From: Thermodesulfatator autotrophicus
GTDB lineage: Bacteria > Desulfobacterota > Thermodesulfobacteria > Thermodesulfobacteriales > Thermodesulfatatoraceae
DNA length: 42,857 bases
Direction of reading: 5' to 3'
Assembly (NCBI RefSeq): GCF_001642325.1
Contig: NZ_LSFI01000020.1
Location: forward strand, 1 to 42,857
Both the position numbers and the translations under genes were made by a program. Positions 33,135-42,112 of the stretch are shown piece after piece. The first letter of the stretch is position 1. Every line of letters begins with the position of its first letter. The notes under the pieces were generated by a model. The model did not search any database, was not told where the DNA came from, and was given only the letters and a program-made list of their open reading frames with translations.

Positions 33135-33692
33135 ATGCTCAAAATAATCGTCATAGCCTTATTTTTTTAGTTTAATAAGTTTTTCACTTGAAGCCGCTGA
33201 AAAAGGCACCTGTATCGTTCTTACCAGAGAAGACATTGAAAAAACCAAGGCCCTCAGTATTCAGGAGGTATTGAATCAGGTCTCGGGAGTAAAGGCCTCG
33301 GCTTCTTCAGTATCACTCTGGGGATCATCTAAAGTGAAAGTTTTTCTTGATGGACGGTCTATAAATGACCCAACTTCCCGGCACGGAGCCGTAAAGTGGG
33401 ACCTTGTGCCTTTAAAAAATGTCGTCCAGATTAAAATTTGCAAAGGCACAGGAAGCGCTGAGTTTGGAGACGACACAAGCGGCGGAGTTATCATTATCAG
33501 CACCAAAAAAATTTCCTCTCTTTATGGCTATGTGGAAGGGTATCTCGGAAATCTGGACACTAAAAGCACTGAGGCTTATCTGGAAAAAAGATTAATAACT
33601 TCGGGCTTTCTTTCTCAGGGAACCACTACCAGACTGACGGCTACCCTGCCCCGCCAAGAACCTGGCTAATAGGCCTTAATTATAGGTTTTAG
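33135..33692 (+). pseudogene. collapsed TonB-dependent receptor (two frameshifts, barrel deleted)
   Basis: ATG 33135 opens a signal peptide (MLKIIVIALFF) that stops in a T7 run (33162-33168). With one T fewer it continues FSLISFSLEAAEKGT and then a receptor plug: CIVLTREDIEKTKALSIQEV, KVFLDGRSINDP, VVQIKICKGTGSAEFGDDTSGGVIIISTKK. At an A6 run (33584-33589) the frame changes again to INNFGLSFSGNHYQTDGY. This is joined directly to a receptor's last strand, PAPPRTWLIGLNYRF and stop at 33692. About 400 residues of barrel are missing. It cannot make a working channel. Confidence 0.85.
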
Positions 33693-34125
33693 AGGACTTT
33701 CTGGCTAACCCTGCCTCAAAATAGAACCAGCTTGCATTTATAAGTGCTCCCCCCATAAAGGCGTATAAAATTATCATTTCTGGAGAAGGTAAAGGATGTT
33801 TACGCAGAAAAATACCCAGGGACATCATCATTGCTACCAAGAGATAACTACGCCAGGGTTGAAAAGCAAAAAAACAGAGGTGAGAATGGGGTTTATTATC
33901 AAGTCTTTTTATGTTTTTTAAGGCAATTCTAGCCATAAGGCGCCTCCCCAAAAAATAAGAGGCTATAAAAGTTCCCACCCACAAAATCCAGTAAAGAAGG
34001 TTATGAGCCTGATGAACAAAGAAAAAAGAGCGTACCACCAGAATAGCCCCCACCGCAAACCAGACCACTCCAGAAACAAAATAAAGCCAAACTTTGGGCA
34101 CTTTTGGTTTAACTAACATAAGCAC
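33676..34125 (-). CDS. four-helix membrane protein of unknown function
   Basis: A 149-residue hydrophobic protein with about four membrane helices (14-33, 41-60, 91-107 and 117-137) and the basic cytoplasmic stretch RRLMARIALKNIKRLDNK between helices 2 and 3. Family not recognised. It overlaps the upstream antiporter gene by 17 bases and is therefore probably coexpressed with it. Its end overlaps the receptor pseudogene on the other strand. Confidence 0.7.
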   Translation of the reverse strand: MLMLVKPKVPKVWLYFVSGVVWFAVGAILVVRSFFFVHQAHNLLYWILWVGTFIASYFLGRRLMARIALKNIKRLDNKPHSHLCFFAFQPWRSYLLVAMMMSLGIFLRKHPLPSPEMIILYAFMGGALINASWFYFEAGLARKSSKTYN

Positions 34126-35317
34126 CTACCTTTTCTAAGTAAAATTTTAAAAGAAAAGGAGCTACAAATGTAGTAAAAGCTACAACCATAATCATGGTAG
34201 TGTAAAGAGATAAATCAAAAAGTCCACTTAAACGACCAAATTCAACAAATATAATTCCCACCTCTCCACGGGGAATCATTGCTAAACCAACAAATATTTT
34301 ATCATATATTTTTCCTTTAATTAAAATACCGGCTAATCCTTTGCTTAAAAGAGCTATCAAAGAGAACAGGATAAAGTAACCTAAAAGGTACCAATTTAAT
34401 TCTATTTCTTTAAAATTTATTTCCAGTCCCACATACACGAAAAAAATAGGGGTAAAAACCAGAGATAAAGGGCCAATTATGCTTTTTACACTTTTTACCG
34501 TGGCAGAAGAAACTCTAAGAGAAGCGGCAAAAGGAATAACAAAACGCCGCGAAAAAGCCAGCCCTCCAGTGAAAGCCCCTAAGATCTCAGGGGCTCCGAA
34601 ACGCTTGGCAAAATAAGCCAGAAAAAATATTAGCGAAAGTATAGTAGAAGGCACAAAATCATAACTTTTTAACTTGCGAGCCATAAAATCTATAAGAAGC
34701 GCAATAAAATGGGCAGCTATGGGTGCAATCAAGAAAAAGGTTAAAATATAAAAAATGTAGGTAAAAGTAGTAAAAAACTGGAAATTTCCAGTCTGAGCAA
34801 ACTCATAAAGAATGGTCAAAAGCATAACCCCAAGAATATCATCAACTACTGCGGCCGCTAAAACTATTTGTGAATTTCTGGAGTCTATCTTGCCTAAATC
34901 TTGCAAAATACGAACCGTTATACCAATACTGGTAGCTGCCAAAGTCCCTCCCACAAACAAAGCTGCGGTGAAACTGACTTTCATAAGACAATAAGAGGCT
35001 ATACCACCCAATAAAATGGGCAGAGAAGCTCCTAATATAGCTACTAAAAAAGCTTGAAAACCTGTCTTTTTTACCTGGTCAATATCTACTTCTAAGCCAA
35101 TTTGAAAAAGCAAAAGGATAATACCAATTTCTGCTAACAGTTTGATAACAAAACTTGGTTCAACTATTCCTAAAAGACTGGGGCCTAAAAGTAAACCGGC
35201 AAATATTTCTCCTAAGACTGCTGGAACACCAAAGCGATTAAATATGCTACCCCAAAGCCTGGCCAAAAATAAAATAAAAGCTAGGTCAATAAAAATTTCT
35301 TCTAAAGCTACCTTCAT
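34109..35317 (-). CDS. CPA2-type Na+/H+ (or K+/H+) antiporter
   Basis: A 402-residue inner-membrane exchanger with 12-13 helices. Family landmarks: RFGVPAVLGEIFAGLLLGPSLLG, the GIILLLFQIGLEVD segment, GGTLAATSIGITVRILQDLG, and the ion-binding AAAVVDDILGVMLLTIL with the paired aspartates of electrogenic members. It lacks the C-terminal TrkA-N/C domains of KefB/KefC. The ATG at 35317 with gagg upstream is preferred over a TTG four codons earlier. Confidence 0.9.
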   Translation of the reverse strand: MKVALEEIFIDLAFILFLARLWGSIFNRFGVPAVLGEIFAGLLLGPSLLGIVEPSFVIKLLAEIGIILLLFQIGLEVDIDQVKKTGFQAFLVAILGASLPILLGGIASYCLMKVSFTAALFVGGTLAATSIGITVRILQDLGKIDSRNSQIVLAAAVVDDILGVMLLTILYEFAQTGNFQFFTTFTYIFYILTFFLIAPIAAHFIALLIDFMARKLKSYDFVPSTILSLIFFLAYFAKRFGAPEILGAFTGGLAFSRRFVIPFAASLRVSSATVKSVKSIIGPLSLVFTPIFFVYVGLEINFKEIELNWYLLGYFILFSLIALLSKGLAGILIKGKIYDKIFVGLAMIPRGEVGIIFVEFGRLSGLFDLSLYTTMIMVVAFTTFVAPFLLKFYLEKVGAYVS

Positions 35318-35449
35318 ACTGAACCTCAAATAACCCTAGCAAACTGCTAGATAAGCAGAAAATATTCACCCCTCTTAAAATTTTCAACTGTTATTTTCAC
35401 ATCAATTTCCCTTGTTTTTTGAGATGTTGTTTAGTATTTTTGGCCGTGC

Positions 35450-36151
35450 ATGTGGATTGAAGATAAGAAAAGTTACGTCAAAAACAAATTTTCAAAAGTC
35501 ACCAGGCGCTATGACCTGGTAAACACTTTGGGAAGCTTTGGTGTTGACTGCTGGTGGCGATACTTATGCGTTCGTGAGTTAAAAGCTTATCCAGGCCCTA
35601 TCCTTGACCTGTGTGCTGGCACTTTAACCCTGGCCAAAGAAATTGTAAGACAAAGGCCTAGACCAGTAATAGCCTTAGATATCACTTACGAAATGCTATC
35701 ATATGGTAAACATCGCCTGGCCAGGCATCCGGCTTTGAGTTTTATCTTTCCTGTAGCTGGCGATGCAGAAAATCTCCCCTTTTCAGACAATCAATTCTTT
35801 GGAGCCTCCGTAGCTTTTGGTATAAGAAATCTGGCCAATCCTGAAAAAGGACTTATGGAAGTTTTACGAGTGTTAAAACCTGGGGGAAAATTTGTCATTC
35901 TTGAGTTCTCGCGGCCAACTTTACCTGGCTTTAGTCGTTTATATAGCCTCTACCTCAATAAATTTATGCCTCTTTTAGGGGGGAAATTAACCGGCGACCG
36001 GGAGGCCTATGAATACCTGGCTACCTCTATTGAAAAGTTTCCAAACCCGGAAGAATTTTCCCTTTTAATGAAAAATTGCGGTTTTTACAAAGTTAAATAT
36101 TTTCAGTTAAGTTTTGGGATCGTAACAGTTTATACTGGCCTTAAGCCCTGA
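35450..36151 (+). CDS. ubiE: UbiE/MenG-type quinone C-methyltransferase
   Basis: A 233-residue SAM-dependent methyltransferase for the last or near-last step of menaquinone synthesis (demethylmenaquinone to menaquinone). Motifs: KFSKVTRRYDLVNTLGSFG at the N-terminus, SAM-binding ILDLCAGTLTLA, ALDITYEML, GDAENLPFSDNQFFGASVAFGIRNL, VLKPGGKFVILEFSRP and the C-terminal GIVTVYTGLKP. It stands alone on the plus strand; its last 11 bases overlap the convergent aminotransferase. Confidence 0.93.
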   Translation: MWIEDKKSYVKNKFSKVTRRYDLVNTLGSFGVDCWWRYLCVRELKAYPGPILDLCAGTLTLAKEIVRQRPRPVIALDITYEMLSYGKHRLARHPALSFIFPVAGDAENLPFSDNQFFGASVAFGIRNLANPEKGLMEVLRVLKPGGKFVILEFSRPTLPGFSRLYSLYLNKFMPLLGGKLTGDREAYEYLATSIEKFPNPEEFSLLMKNCGFYKVKYFQLSFGIVTVYTGLKP

Positions 36152-37364
36152 GCCCTCTACGAGCCAAGAATTTTTTCATGAAATCTTTGATACGCTCATA
36201 AGCCTTTTCAAGGAGGTCTTCTGGAGGGAGAAATACTACCCTAAAGTGAGCAGTACCTGGCTTCTGGCCAAACCCGCTTCCGTGAACTACTACTACTCCT
36301 GTTTCCGCAATGAGCTCTTTTACAAATTCCTTATCAGATACCCCAGGGATATCTATACGAGGAAAAGCATAAAAAGCACCCTTGGGCTTTACGCAGGAGA
36401 TACCAGGAATATCATTCAACATCTCGTAGGTAAGATCGCGCCTTCTTTCTAACTTTTCAATAACTTCTTTAAGATGACTTTGGTTACCATTTAAGGCTAC
36501 GGGAATGGCATATTGTTTAGGATGAGAAGTTGAAAGACGGGCTCTGGCCAGCTTATGAATAGCTTCTACAAAGTCTTTTACCACTTCCCAGGGGCCAGAA
36601 ACAATGCCCCAGCCAATTCTAAAGCCAGGTGCAAGATAAGATTTTGAAAGACCATTGAAAGTAACCACAGGAACGTCTGGATCTAGTGAAGCAATAGAAA
36701 TGTGTTTAGCACCGTCAAAAACAAGTTTGTCGTAAATTTCGTCTGAAAATATTACAAGCTGGTGTCTTCTAGCTATATCTATGATACCTCTTAAAGTTTC
36801 TTCAGAGTAAACTGCGCCAGTAGGATTGTTGGGATTAATTATCACTATAGCTCTGGTTTTTTTATTAACTTTAGATTCAATATCAGCAAGGTCAGGCTGC
36901 CATTCATTTTCTTCATCAAGATAATATGGATTAGGCTCAGCCCCCAATTTAGCGAGAATGGCTGTATAAAGCGGATAACCAGGATAAGGGACCAGGACAT
37001 TTTCACCTTCGTTTACCAGGGCTGTAAGAGCAAAATCTATAGCTTCACTGGCACCGGTGGTTACATAAATATCTACTGGCTCAATGCCCTGCTTTCTGGC
37101 CTCTTTGCGTATGGCACAAATGGCTTCATCAACGCCCTCTGAAGCGGAATAACCAGTAAGGTTTTCACACATGGCCTGGTAAGTGGCTTCTATAATGGGA
37201 GCCGGAGTACGAAAGTCAAACTGGGCAGGGTCTCCAATGTTTAGAAAAATAAGCTCTTTACCCTTTTTACGGGCTTCATTTGCCACCAAAACTATATCTC
37301 TTACGGCATATTCAATATTTTCAGTGCGTTTAGCAGGTTTTATAGGTTCAAAATCTCTTTTCAT
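36141..37364 (-). CDS. class I/II PLP-dependent aminotransferase, AlaA-like
   Basis: A 407-residue fold-type I aminotransferase. Motifs: IGDPAQFDFRTP, TGYSASEGVDEA, VTTGASEAIDFALTAL, NPNNPTGAVYSEE, SDEIYDKLVFDG, the PLP lysine in FNGLSKSYLAPGFRIGW, and HFRVVFLPPE at the C-terminus. The pattern and N-terminus (NIEYAVRDIVLVANEARKKG) resemble alanine/aspartate-type enzymes such as AlaA. The substrate cannot be fixed from sequence. Confidence 0.9.
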   Translation of the reverse strand: MKRDFEPIKPAKRTENIEYAVRDIVLVANEARKKGKELIFLNIGDPAQFDFRTPAPIIEATYQAMCENLTGYSASEGVDEAICAIRKEARKQGIEPVDIYVTTGASEAIDFALTALVNEGENVLVPYPGYPLYTAILAKLGAEPNPYYLDEENEWQPDLADIESKVNKKTRAIVIINPNNPTGAVYSEETLRGIIDIARRHQLVIFSDEIYDKLVFDGAKHISIASLDPDVPVVTFNGLSKSYLAPGFRIGWGIVSGPWEVVKDFVEAIHKLARARLSTSHPKQYAIPVALNGNQSHLKEVIEKLERRRDLTYEMLNDIPGISCVKPKGAFYAFPRIDIPGVSDKEFVKELIAETGVVVVHGSGFGQKPGTAHFRVVFLPPEDLLEKAYERIKDFMKKFLARRGLRA

Positions 37365-37650
37365 CGGTTAAATCACCTTATTTTTAAGAAAAGTGTTAAA
37401 ATAAAATAATGCCGTCCTTTAATGCTAATGTCAACAATCCTTTCAAAAGCCCAAAAATCAGGCAAAAGGCATCTTACACAATCACTATTTTAATTTTGGC
37501 CCCGAAATTCTTACAATAAATTGTTTTACGCTAGAGGCCAAGTTATCTCTCCGCCCGAAACGATTGATGGCTGAAAATAATTCTTCCTAAAAGTTCTAGC
37601 TTATAGAAAGTTGCTTAGAAAAAAGGTTTTTCCTATAATAAAAAAATAAG
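37365..37650. other. gene-free intergenic stretch
   Basis: 286 AT-rich bases between divergent genes. No ORF, repeat or stem-loop of note; it presumably contains the promoters of both flanking genes, but no convincing hexamer pair was found. Confidence 0.6.
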
Positions 37651-38112
37651 ATGAAGTTGCATCTCTTTATTTTAACTATTTTAGCTTCTCTATTTTCTCC
37701 TGTCCCTCTCTGGGCTCTTCAAGTTCATCCTTATCCAGAAGGCCTAATAGCTCACGAAATTGCCCACCTTTTCTTTGCTTTTGCCATGGCCTTTTCGGCT
37801 TATCGTATCAAAAAGATGCGTTTAAGTCGGAGGCCACACTGGCGCTAATTCCAATATGGAACAATTCTTTTGGTAATCTGGAATCTTTGGGCCTTTTTAG
37901 GTCACCTTGTCGCCTTGAAAATTTCTCCAGAAGTCTTTTTCCCGCAAAATGGAGAAGATTATCATTTTTGTCACAGAAAGATTCTCCTTAAAAGCTGGAA
38001 AGAATTCTTATATTATATTTTCCAAAATGACAACCTATTTACCCTCCCAGCCTTTTATCTCATTTACCGTGGAATTTCTCGCATGGAGGCCTTACTGCGG
38101 GGTGAAACATGA
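37651..38112 (+). pseudogene. small exported/membrane sensor protein with an in-frame stop codon
   Basis: The frame begins with a signal peptide (MKLHLFILTILASLFSPVPLWA) and a helix with HEIAHLFFAFAMAFSAYRI. It meets TAA at 37846-37848 but continues in the same frame without other stops: FQYGTILLVIWNLWAFLGHL, then a soluble loop and a last helix to 38112. A Tyr codon changed to TAA explains it. The full protein would be 153 residues. Its end overlaps the histidine kinase start by four bases; such small membrane proteins commonly precede kinases of this type. Confidence 0.75.
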
Positions 38113-38747
38113 AACTTCTTCCTCTTTGGCCGCTTTGCCTTATCGATGTGCTCGGCTCCTTGGGGATGATAATTTTCGGAGTTCTTTCTTTTATCAAGGC
38201 CTTGAAAGCTCATTATCTTAATCCTAACAACTCTCGCTACAGTTATCTCTGCTGGGTTACAGGAGCCCTGATGGCCTTTGCCATATTTCGGGCCGGAGGC
38301 CACATTTTGCGCCATATACTTATTCAATCTGCCATAAACCTTGTTTCCAATGAAGCCAGTCAGAAACAGATTCGTCTCAGTGTCCAGCTAGCCAAGGAGC
38401 CTCTTCTTTTTCAAAGGCACGGCCAACTTATCAAAGTGGCCATTGTCCACATTTTACGAAACGCCATTGAGGCTTGTGGACCAGAAGACGTTATAAATGT
38501 AAAGACTGGTTTTAAAGAAGGTTACAATTACGTAATTATCAAAGATACAGGACCCGGCATTCCCAAAGAAATATTACCTCATATCTTTAAACCTTTCTAT
38601 TCTACCAAAAGAAGACGTACCGGGCTTGGACTCCCCTATGTGAAACAAATAATAGAGGAACACCGGGGCAAAATTTTTATAGAAAGCACCTCTGGAAAGG
38701 GCACAACCGTCACGATCTACCTTCCAGTCCACCTTGATCGACACTAA
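38109..38747 (+). pseudogene. histidine kinase lacking its phospho-acceptor domain
   Basis: 212 residues. The N-terminus has two to three membrane helices (IDVLGSLGMIIFGVLSFI, YLCWVTGALMAFAIF). The C-terminus is a complete HATPase_c domain (N box HILRNAIEA, G1 IKDTGPGIP, F box IFKPFYST, G2 TGLGLPYVKQI). Between them the join HILRHILIQSAINLVSNEA skips the whole dimerisation/phospho-acceptor helix pair, so no H-box histidine exists. The frame is open, but the protein should be unable to autophosphorylate. An in-frame internal deletion is the simplest reading. No response regulator gene is adjacent. Confidence 0.75.
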
Positions 38748-38834
38748 AAAGACCAAGGTTCCAAGTCAATAGATAAGCCACAGGCGAAATCTCTCTAAAC
38801 TAGCCAGCCTACATAAAACTAAATCCGGTACGGA

Positions 38835-38851
38835 AGGGACAGGCAAAATTT
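38835..38851 (+). repeat. intergenic copy of agggacaggcaaaattt
   Basis: A 17-base sequence found again at 42795-42811, just before the start of a probable REP-associated transposase. Here it lies in the 133-base gap between the kinase remnant and the radical-SAM gene. Confidence 0.7.
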
Positions 38852-38880
38852 TTAAGCAAAGAAAGATAATCTGGCTAAAA

Positions 38881-41364
38881 TTACAGGGCCTGTCTTTTAA
38901 TAATACGTTTAACTTCTAAATCTTCAGGAGAGACGTCTAGTAGAGCTGCTACCACTTCCTGAGCTCTGACTCCCCCTTCTCTGGGCTCAAAAAGGGTTAA
39001 AAATAAGGTATTTTCCTCAGCCTTTAGGTCAATAACAAAAGGCCTAAGGTCTATTTCTTTTATTTTTTTCCCTCGACGGACCTTCAAAAGAATACTTCTT
39101 TGAGCCATAAATATTTTTATTTTTTCAGAGGGGACTGGTTCAGGAAGAATTATTTCATATAAAACTTCATCGGGAACTTCCAGGGCCTTTTTGGGGGAAG
39201 ATAAAGACACATCTAATACTTTTATTTCTTCAGGCAATTCCTGATTTAAACGAGACTTCAACTCTTGAGGCTCAAGATATTTTACCAGTTCTATAGCTGC
39301 TACTTCAGCAAGACTTTCTACCCCAACAGGCAAGGCCCTGGCAAAGGAAATACGAGGAAGGGGATGAAAGCCCTCACTAAAGGCTACCGGAAGTTTTGCC
39401 CTTCTTACTGCCCGATGAAACTGGTTCATCAGTTCAATCTGAGAAAGAAAACGAAGAAGCCCCCTCTTTTGATAAACCAGGCGATACACAAAGCGACCTT
39501 CTTCTTCTATTCTGGGCGCCTCAACTGGAAAATCACAGTCTTTGGCAAGTACATTTTTAATGACTTTGAAGTCACAAACCCCACACTTAAGGCATTTTTG
39601 ATAGCGACAATCAGGAGAAATTTCCTGAGTGAGGGAACGTTCTCTTTCGGCTAAGAGGAATTTTTTGGTAACACCAAGGTCAAGATGATCCCAGGGAAGA
39701 GGTTCATCAAGGGCACGGGCTTTCAAGAATTCTTCGAGATTAAGGCCCAAGGTGCTCGCTGCTGAAAGCCAGGCCTCAAAGCGAAATTCATCACTCCAGC
39801 TATCAAGACGTGCTCCCTGGCAGTAGGCCTCTAAAATCAAAGCTGAAAGGCGCCTGTCCCCCCGTGAGAACACTCCCTCAAGAAAACTCTGTTCAGGCTT
39901 GTGCCACTTAAATTTTAACTTTCGCCCTGAAAGGTTTTTTTTAAGCCAGGAAAGCTTCTCTTTGGTTTCAGCAAGAGTTATCTGGCGTTCCCACTGAAAA
40001 GCCGTATGCGGCTTGGGCACAAAAGTGGAAACAGAAACATTTACCTGTGGACCTACCCTTCCCTTAATCCGGGTAAGTCTTTTAGAAAGTTTGACGATGC
40101 CTTCAAGGTCTTCCTGAGTTTCAGAGGGAAGGCCAATCATAAAATAAAGTTTTAAGTGCCGCCAGCCCGCTTCAAAGGCCTTAAGAGCGGTATCAAAGAG
40201 GTCCTCTTCACGTATATCTTTATTGATAACTCGACGCAACCGCTCAGTGCCTGCCTCAGGGGCCAGGGTAAAACCGGTTTTTCGCACCTTTTTAATCTCA
40301 GAAATTATAGTCTCGTTAAGACTCCCTACCCGTAGTGAAGGAAGAGAAATGGCTATTCTTTCTGGCAAAAAACGGCGGTTAAAGCCCACAATTAACTCAG
40401 TGAGACAGGTGTAGTCTCCGGCTGAAAGGGAAAGGAAAGAAATCTCATCCCAGCCAGTGGCAGAAAGCCCAACTTCTGCCATTTCTAAAAGACGCTTTGG
40501 ACTTCGCTCACGCACAGGCCTGTAAAAACTGCTTGCCTGGCAAAAGCGGCATCCACGAGTGCAACCACGGGAAATTTCAATGGCCAGGCGATCATGGGCT
40601 ATTTCCGTCCAGGGGACAATGGGCCGCCAGGGGTAAGGCACTACGTCTAAATCAGGTACAATGCGGCGCCTTATCCTTTCATAGCCAGGCTTTAAAGGCT
40701 CAAGCCCTTTGAATTTTCCTTTTTCGTAAACGGGTTTGAAAAAAGACGGCACATAAATTCCCGGAATCTCTGATAAAGCGTTTAGTATTTCTTTACGAGA
40801 AGCCTGGGCTTCACGAGCTGAAAGTAAAGTATCAACAAGTTCTAAAATGGCTTCTTCACCTTCGCCAATGATTATGGCGTCGTAAAAATCAGCCACTGGC
40901 TCTGGATTTGAAACCACTGAGCCACCACCAAGAATAATAGGGTCATTTTCCCGGCGATTGCGGGCTAAAACCGGGATACCCGAAAGTTCAAGAATATTAA
41001 CCAGATTGGTGGCACAAAGTTCGTAGGGAAAGCTCATGCCAATTAAATCAAAATCTTTTAGAGGGCGCCTGGCAGTTAAAGAAAGATAAGGAATGTCTTC
41101 TTTGCGCAAAAGTTCTTCAAGGTCCCTTGCTGGAGCATAGGCCCTGTCCAACAGAAGGTCTTCACGCTGGCTCAAAATCAAATAAAGGATAAGGAGCCCT
41201 ATGTGAGACATGCCCACTTCGTAAAGATCAGGAAAGACCAGGCATACTTTTAAACGTGCCTCTTCAAAGGGACGAGAGAGAGCATTTATCTCTCGCCCTA
41301 AGTAGCGTGAAGGCTTTCGCACTTTGGCTAGAATTTTTTCAAAGCGGCTTTCCCAGTCATTCAT
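38881..41364 (-). CDS. B12-binding-domain radical SAM protein fused to DUF2344 (TIGR03960/TIGR03936 type)
   Basis: An 827-residue fusion. The N-terminal third is a cobalamin-binding-like Rossmann domain (VCLVFPDLYEVGMSHIGLLIL). A radical SAM domain follows with the cluster motif CTRGCRFCQASSFYRP, LSAGDYTCL and GFTLAPEAGTERLRRVINK. A cysteine-containing linker (CRYQKCLKCGVCDFK) then leads to the C-terminal DUF2344 domain (YQKRGLLRFLSQIELMNQFHRAVRRAKLP, SEGFHPLPRISFA). Function is not established for this family; in many genomes it lies near ribosome or RNase genes. The ATG at 41364 fits the conserved MNDWE-like start better than a GTG at 41382. Confidence 0.88.
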   Translation of the reverse strand: MNDWESRFEKILAKVRKPSRYLGREINALSRPFEEARLKVCLVFPDLYEVGMSHIGLLILYLILSQREDLLLDRAYAPARDLEELLRKEDIPYLSLTARRPLKDFDLIGMSFPYELCATNLVNILELSGIPVLARNRRENDPIILGGGSVVSNPEPVADFYDAIIIGEGEEAILELVDTLLSAREAQASRKEILNALSEIPGIYVPSFFKPVYEKGKFKGLEPLKPGYERIRRRIVPDLDVVPYPWRPIVPWTEIAHDRLAIEISRGCTRGCRFCQASSFYRPVRERSPKRLLEMAEVGLSATGWDEISFLSLSAGDYTCLTELIVGFNRRFLPERIAISLPSLRVGSLNETIISEIKKVRKTGFTLAPEAGTERLRRVINKDIREEDLFDTALKAFEAGWRHLKLYFMIGLPSETQEDLEGIVKLSKRLTRIKGRVGPQVNVSVSTFVPKPHTAFQWERQITLAETKEKLSWLKKNLSGRKLKFKWHKPEQSFLEGVFSRGDRRLSALILEAYCQGARLDSWSDEFRFEAWLSAASTLGLNLEEFLKARALDEPLPWDHLDLGVTKKFLLAERERSLTQEISPDCRYQKCLKCGVCDFKVIKNVLAKDCDFPVEAPRIEEEGRFVYRLVYQKRGLLRFLSQIELMNQFHRAVRRAKLPVAFSEGFHPLPRISFARALPVGVESLAEVAAIELVKYLEPQELKSRLNQELPEEIKVLDVSLSSPKKALEVPDEVLYEIILPEPVPSEKIKIFMAQRSILLKVRRGKKIKEIDLRPFVIDLKAEENTLFLTLFEPREGGVRAQEVVAALLDVSPEDLEVKRIIKRQAL

Positions 41365-41405
41365 GGTGAAAGAGATTAACACAGGGGGAATTGTTTGTAA
41401 GGTGT

Positions 41406-41438
41406 AAAAAGACTAAAGGGGCAGGTAATCCCTGCCCC
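41406..41438 (-). terminator. rho-independent terminator of the TPR/flavin-reductase operon
   Basis: On the minus strand, the stem ggggcagg / cctgcccc with a five-base loop is followed by tttagtcttttt. It lies 15 bases after the stop of the TPR gene. Confidence 0.8.
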
Positions 41439-41452
41439 GTAATAAAATTGGA

Positions 41453-42112
41453 TTAATCTATCTTTTCTAGCTTTTGAGATAGGCGTTCTAACTTTACTTG
41501 AATAAAAGTGAGTTTTTCGGCCTCAGGCTTCAAAGCCACCAATTTTTCGTAATACTTAACGGCTTCTTTCAGCTTGTTCTGCAGTTCGGCCACCCGTGAA
41601 AGATCCCAGTAGGCAACTTTTTCAAGCCCTATCTTGGCTGTGGCAGCTTTCTCGTATAATTTTTCGGCCTCTGGATACTTCTTCTGTTCTTCCTTTAAAT
41701 AACCAAGGCCTAGTGAAGAAAAATACTTTAGGTCTCCTTTAGCCTTAGATGCTACTTTTTCTAACTCCGACGTTGCTTCAGAAAGCTTACCCTGGGCATA
41801 ATATTCTTCAAAAAGGGCTAGACGGGCCTCCAAAGCAGCTGGGGTATTGCCATATTTTTTAATCACTTGCTGATAAATATTTTCTCTTTGCTTTTGATCC
41901 TGGGTCATTAAACCTTGGACTAAAAGAAGAGCAGCCTTTTCAGTTTTCTGTTGCTGGTAATAAGTAAAGCCTGACCAAGCTGCCACTACTACAACTATCG
42001 CTATAGCTGCTATTATAATTTCCCGAATATGGCGTTTAGCAAAGTCAACCCATCTTTCATGGAGAACAAGCAATTCTTCTGGGGCCTTTTCTTCTTTTCT
42101 TTCTTTAGCCAT
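41453..42112 (-). CDS. membrane-anchored TPR protein, YfgM-like
   Basis: A 219-residue protein: a charged cytoplasmic start, a single helix (EIIIAAIAIVVVVAAWSGFTYY, about 30-51) and a periplasmic tetratricopeptide region (LVQGLMTQDQ..., AALEARLALFEEYYAQGKLSEA, SSLGLGYLKEEQKKYPEAEKLYEKAA, AVKYYEKLVALKP). The arrangement is that of the YfgM/TPR_21 family, linked to periplasmic chaperone networks and the Sec translocon. The start touches the stop of the flavin reductase gene by one base, so they are cotranscribed. Confidence 0.8.
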   Translation of the reverse strand: MAKERKEEKAPEELLVLHERWVDFAKRHIREIIIAAIAIVVVVAAWSGFTYYQQQKTEKAALLLVQGLMTQDQKQRENIYQQVIKKYGNTPAALEARLALFEEYYAQGKLSEATSELEKVASKAKGDLKYFSSLGLGYLKEEQKKYPEAEKLYEKAATAKIGLEKVAYWDLSRVAELQNKLKEAVKYYEKLVALKPEAEKLTFIQVKLERLSQKLEKID

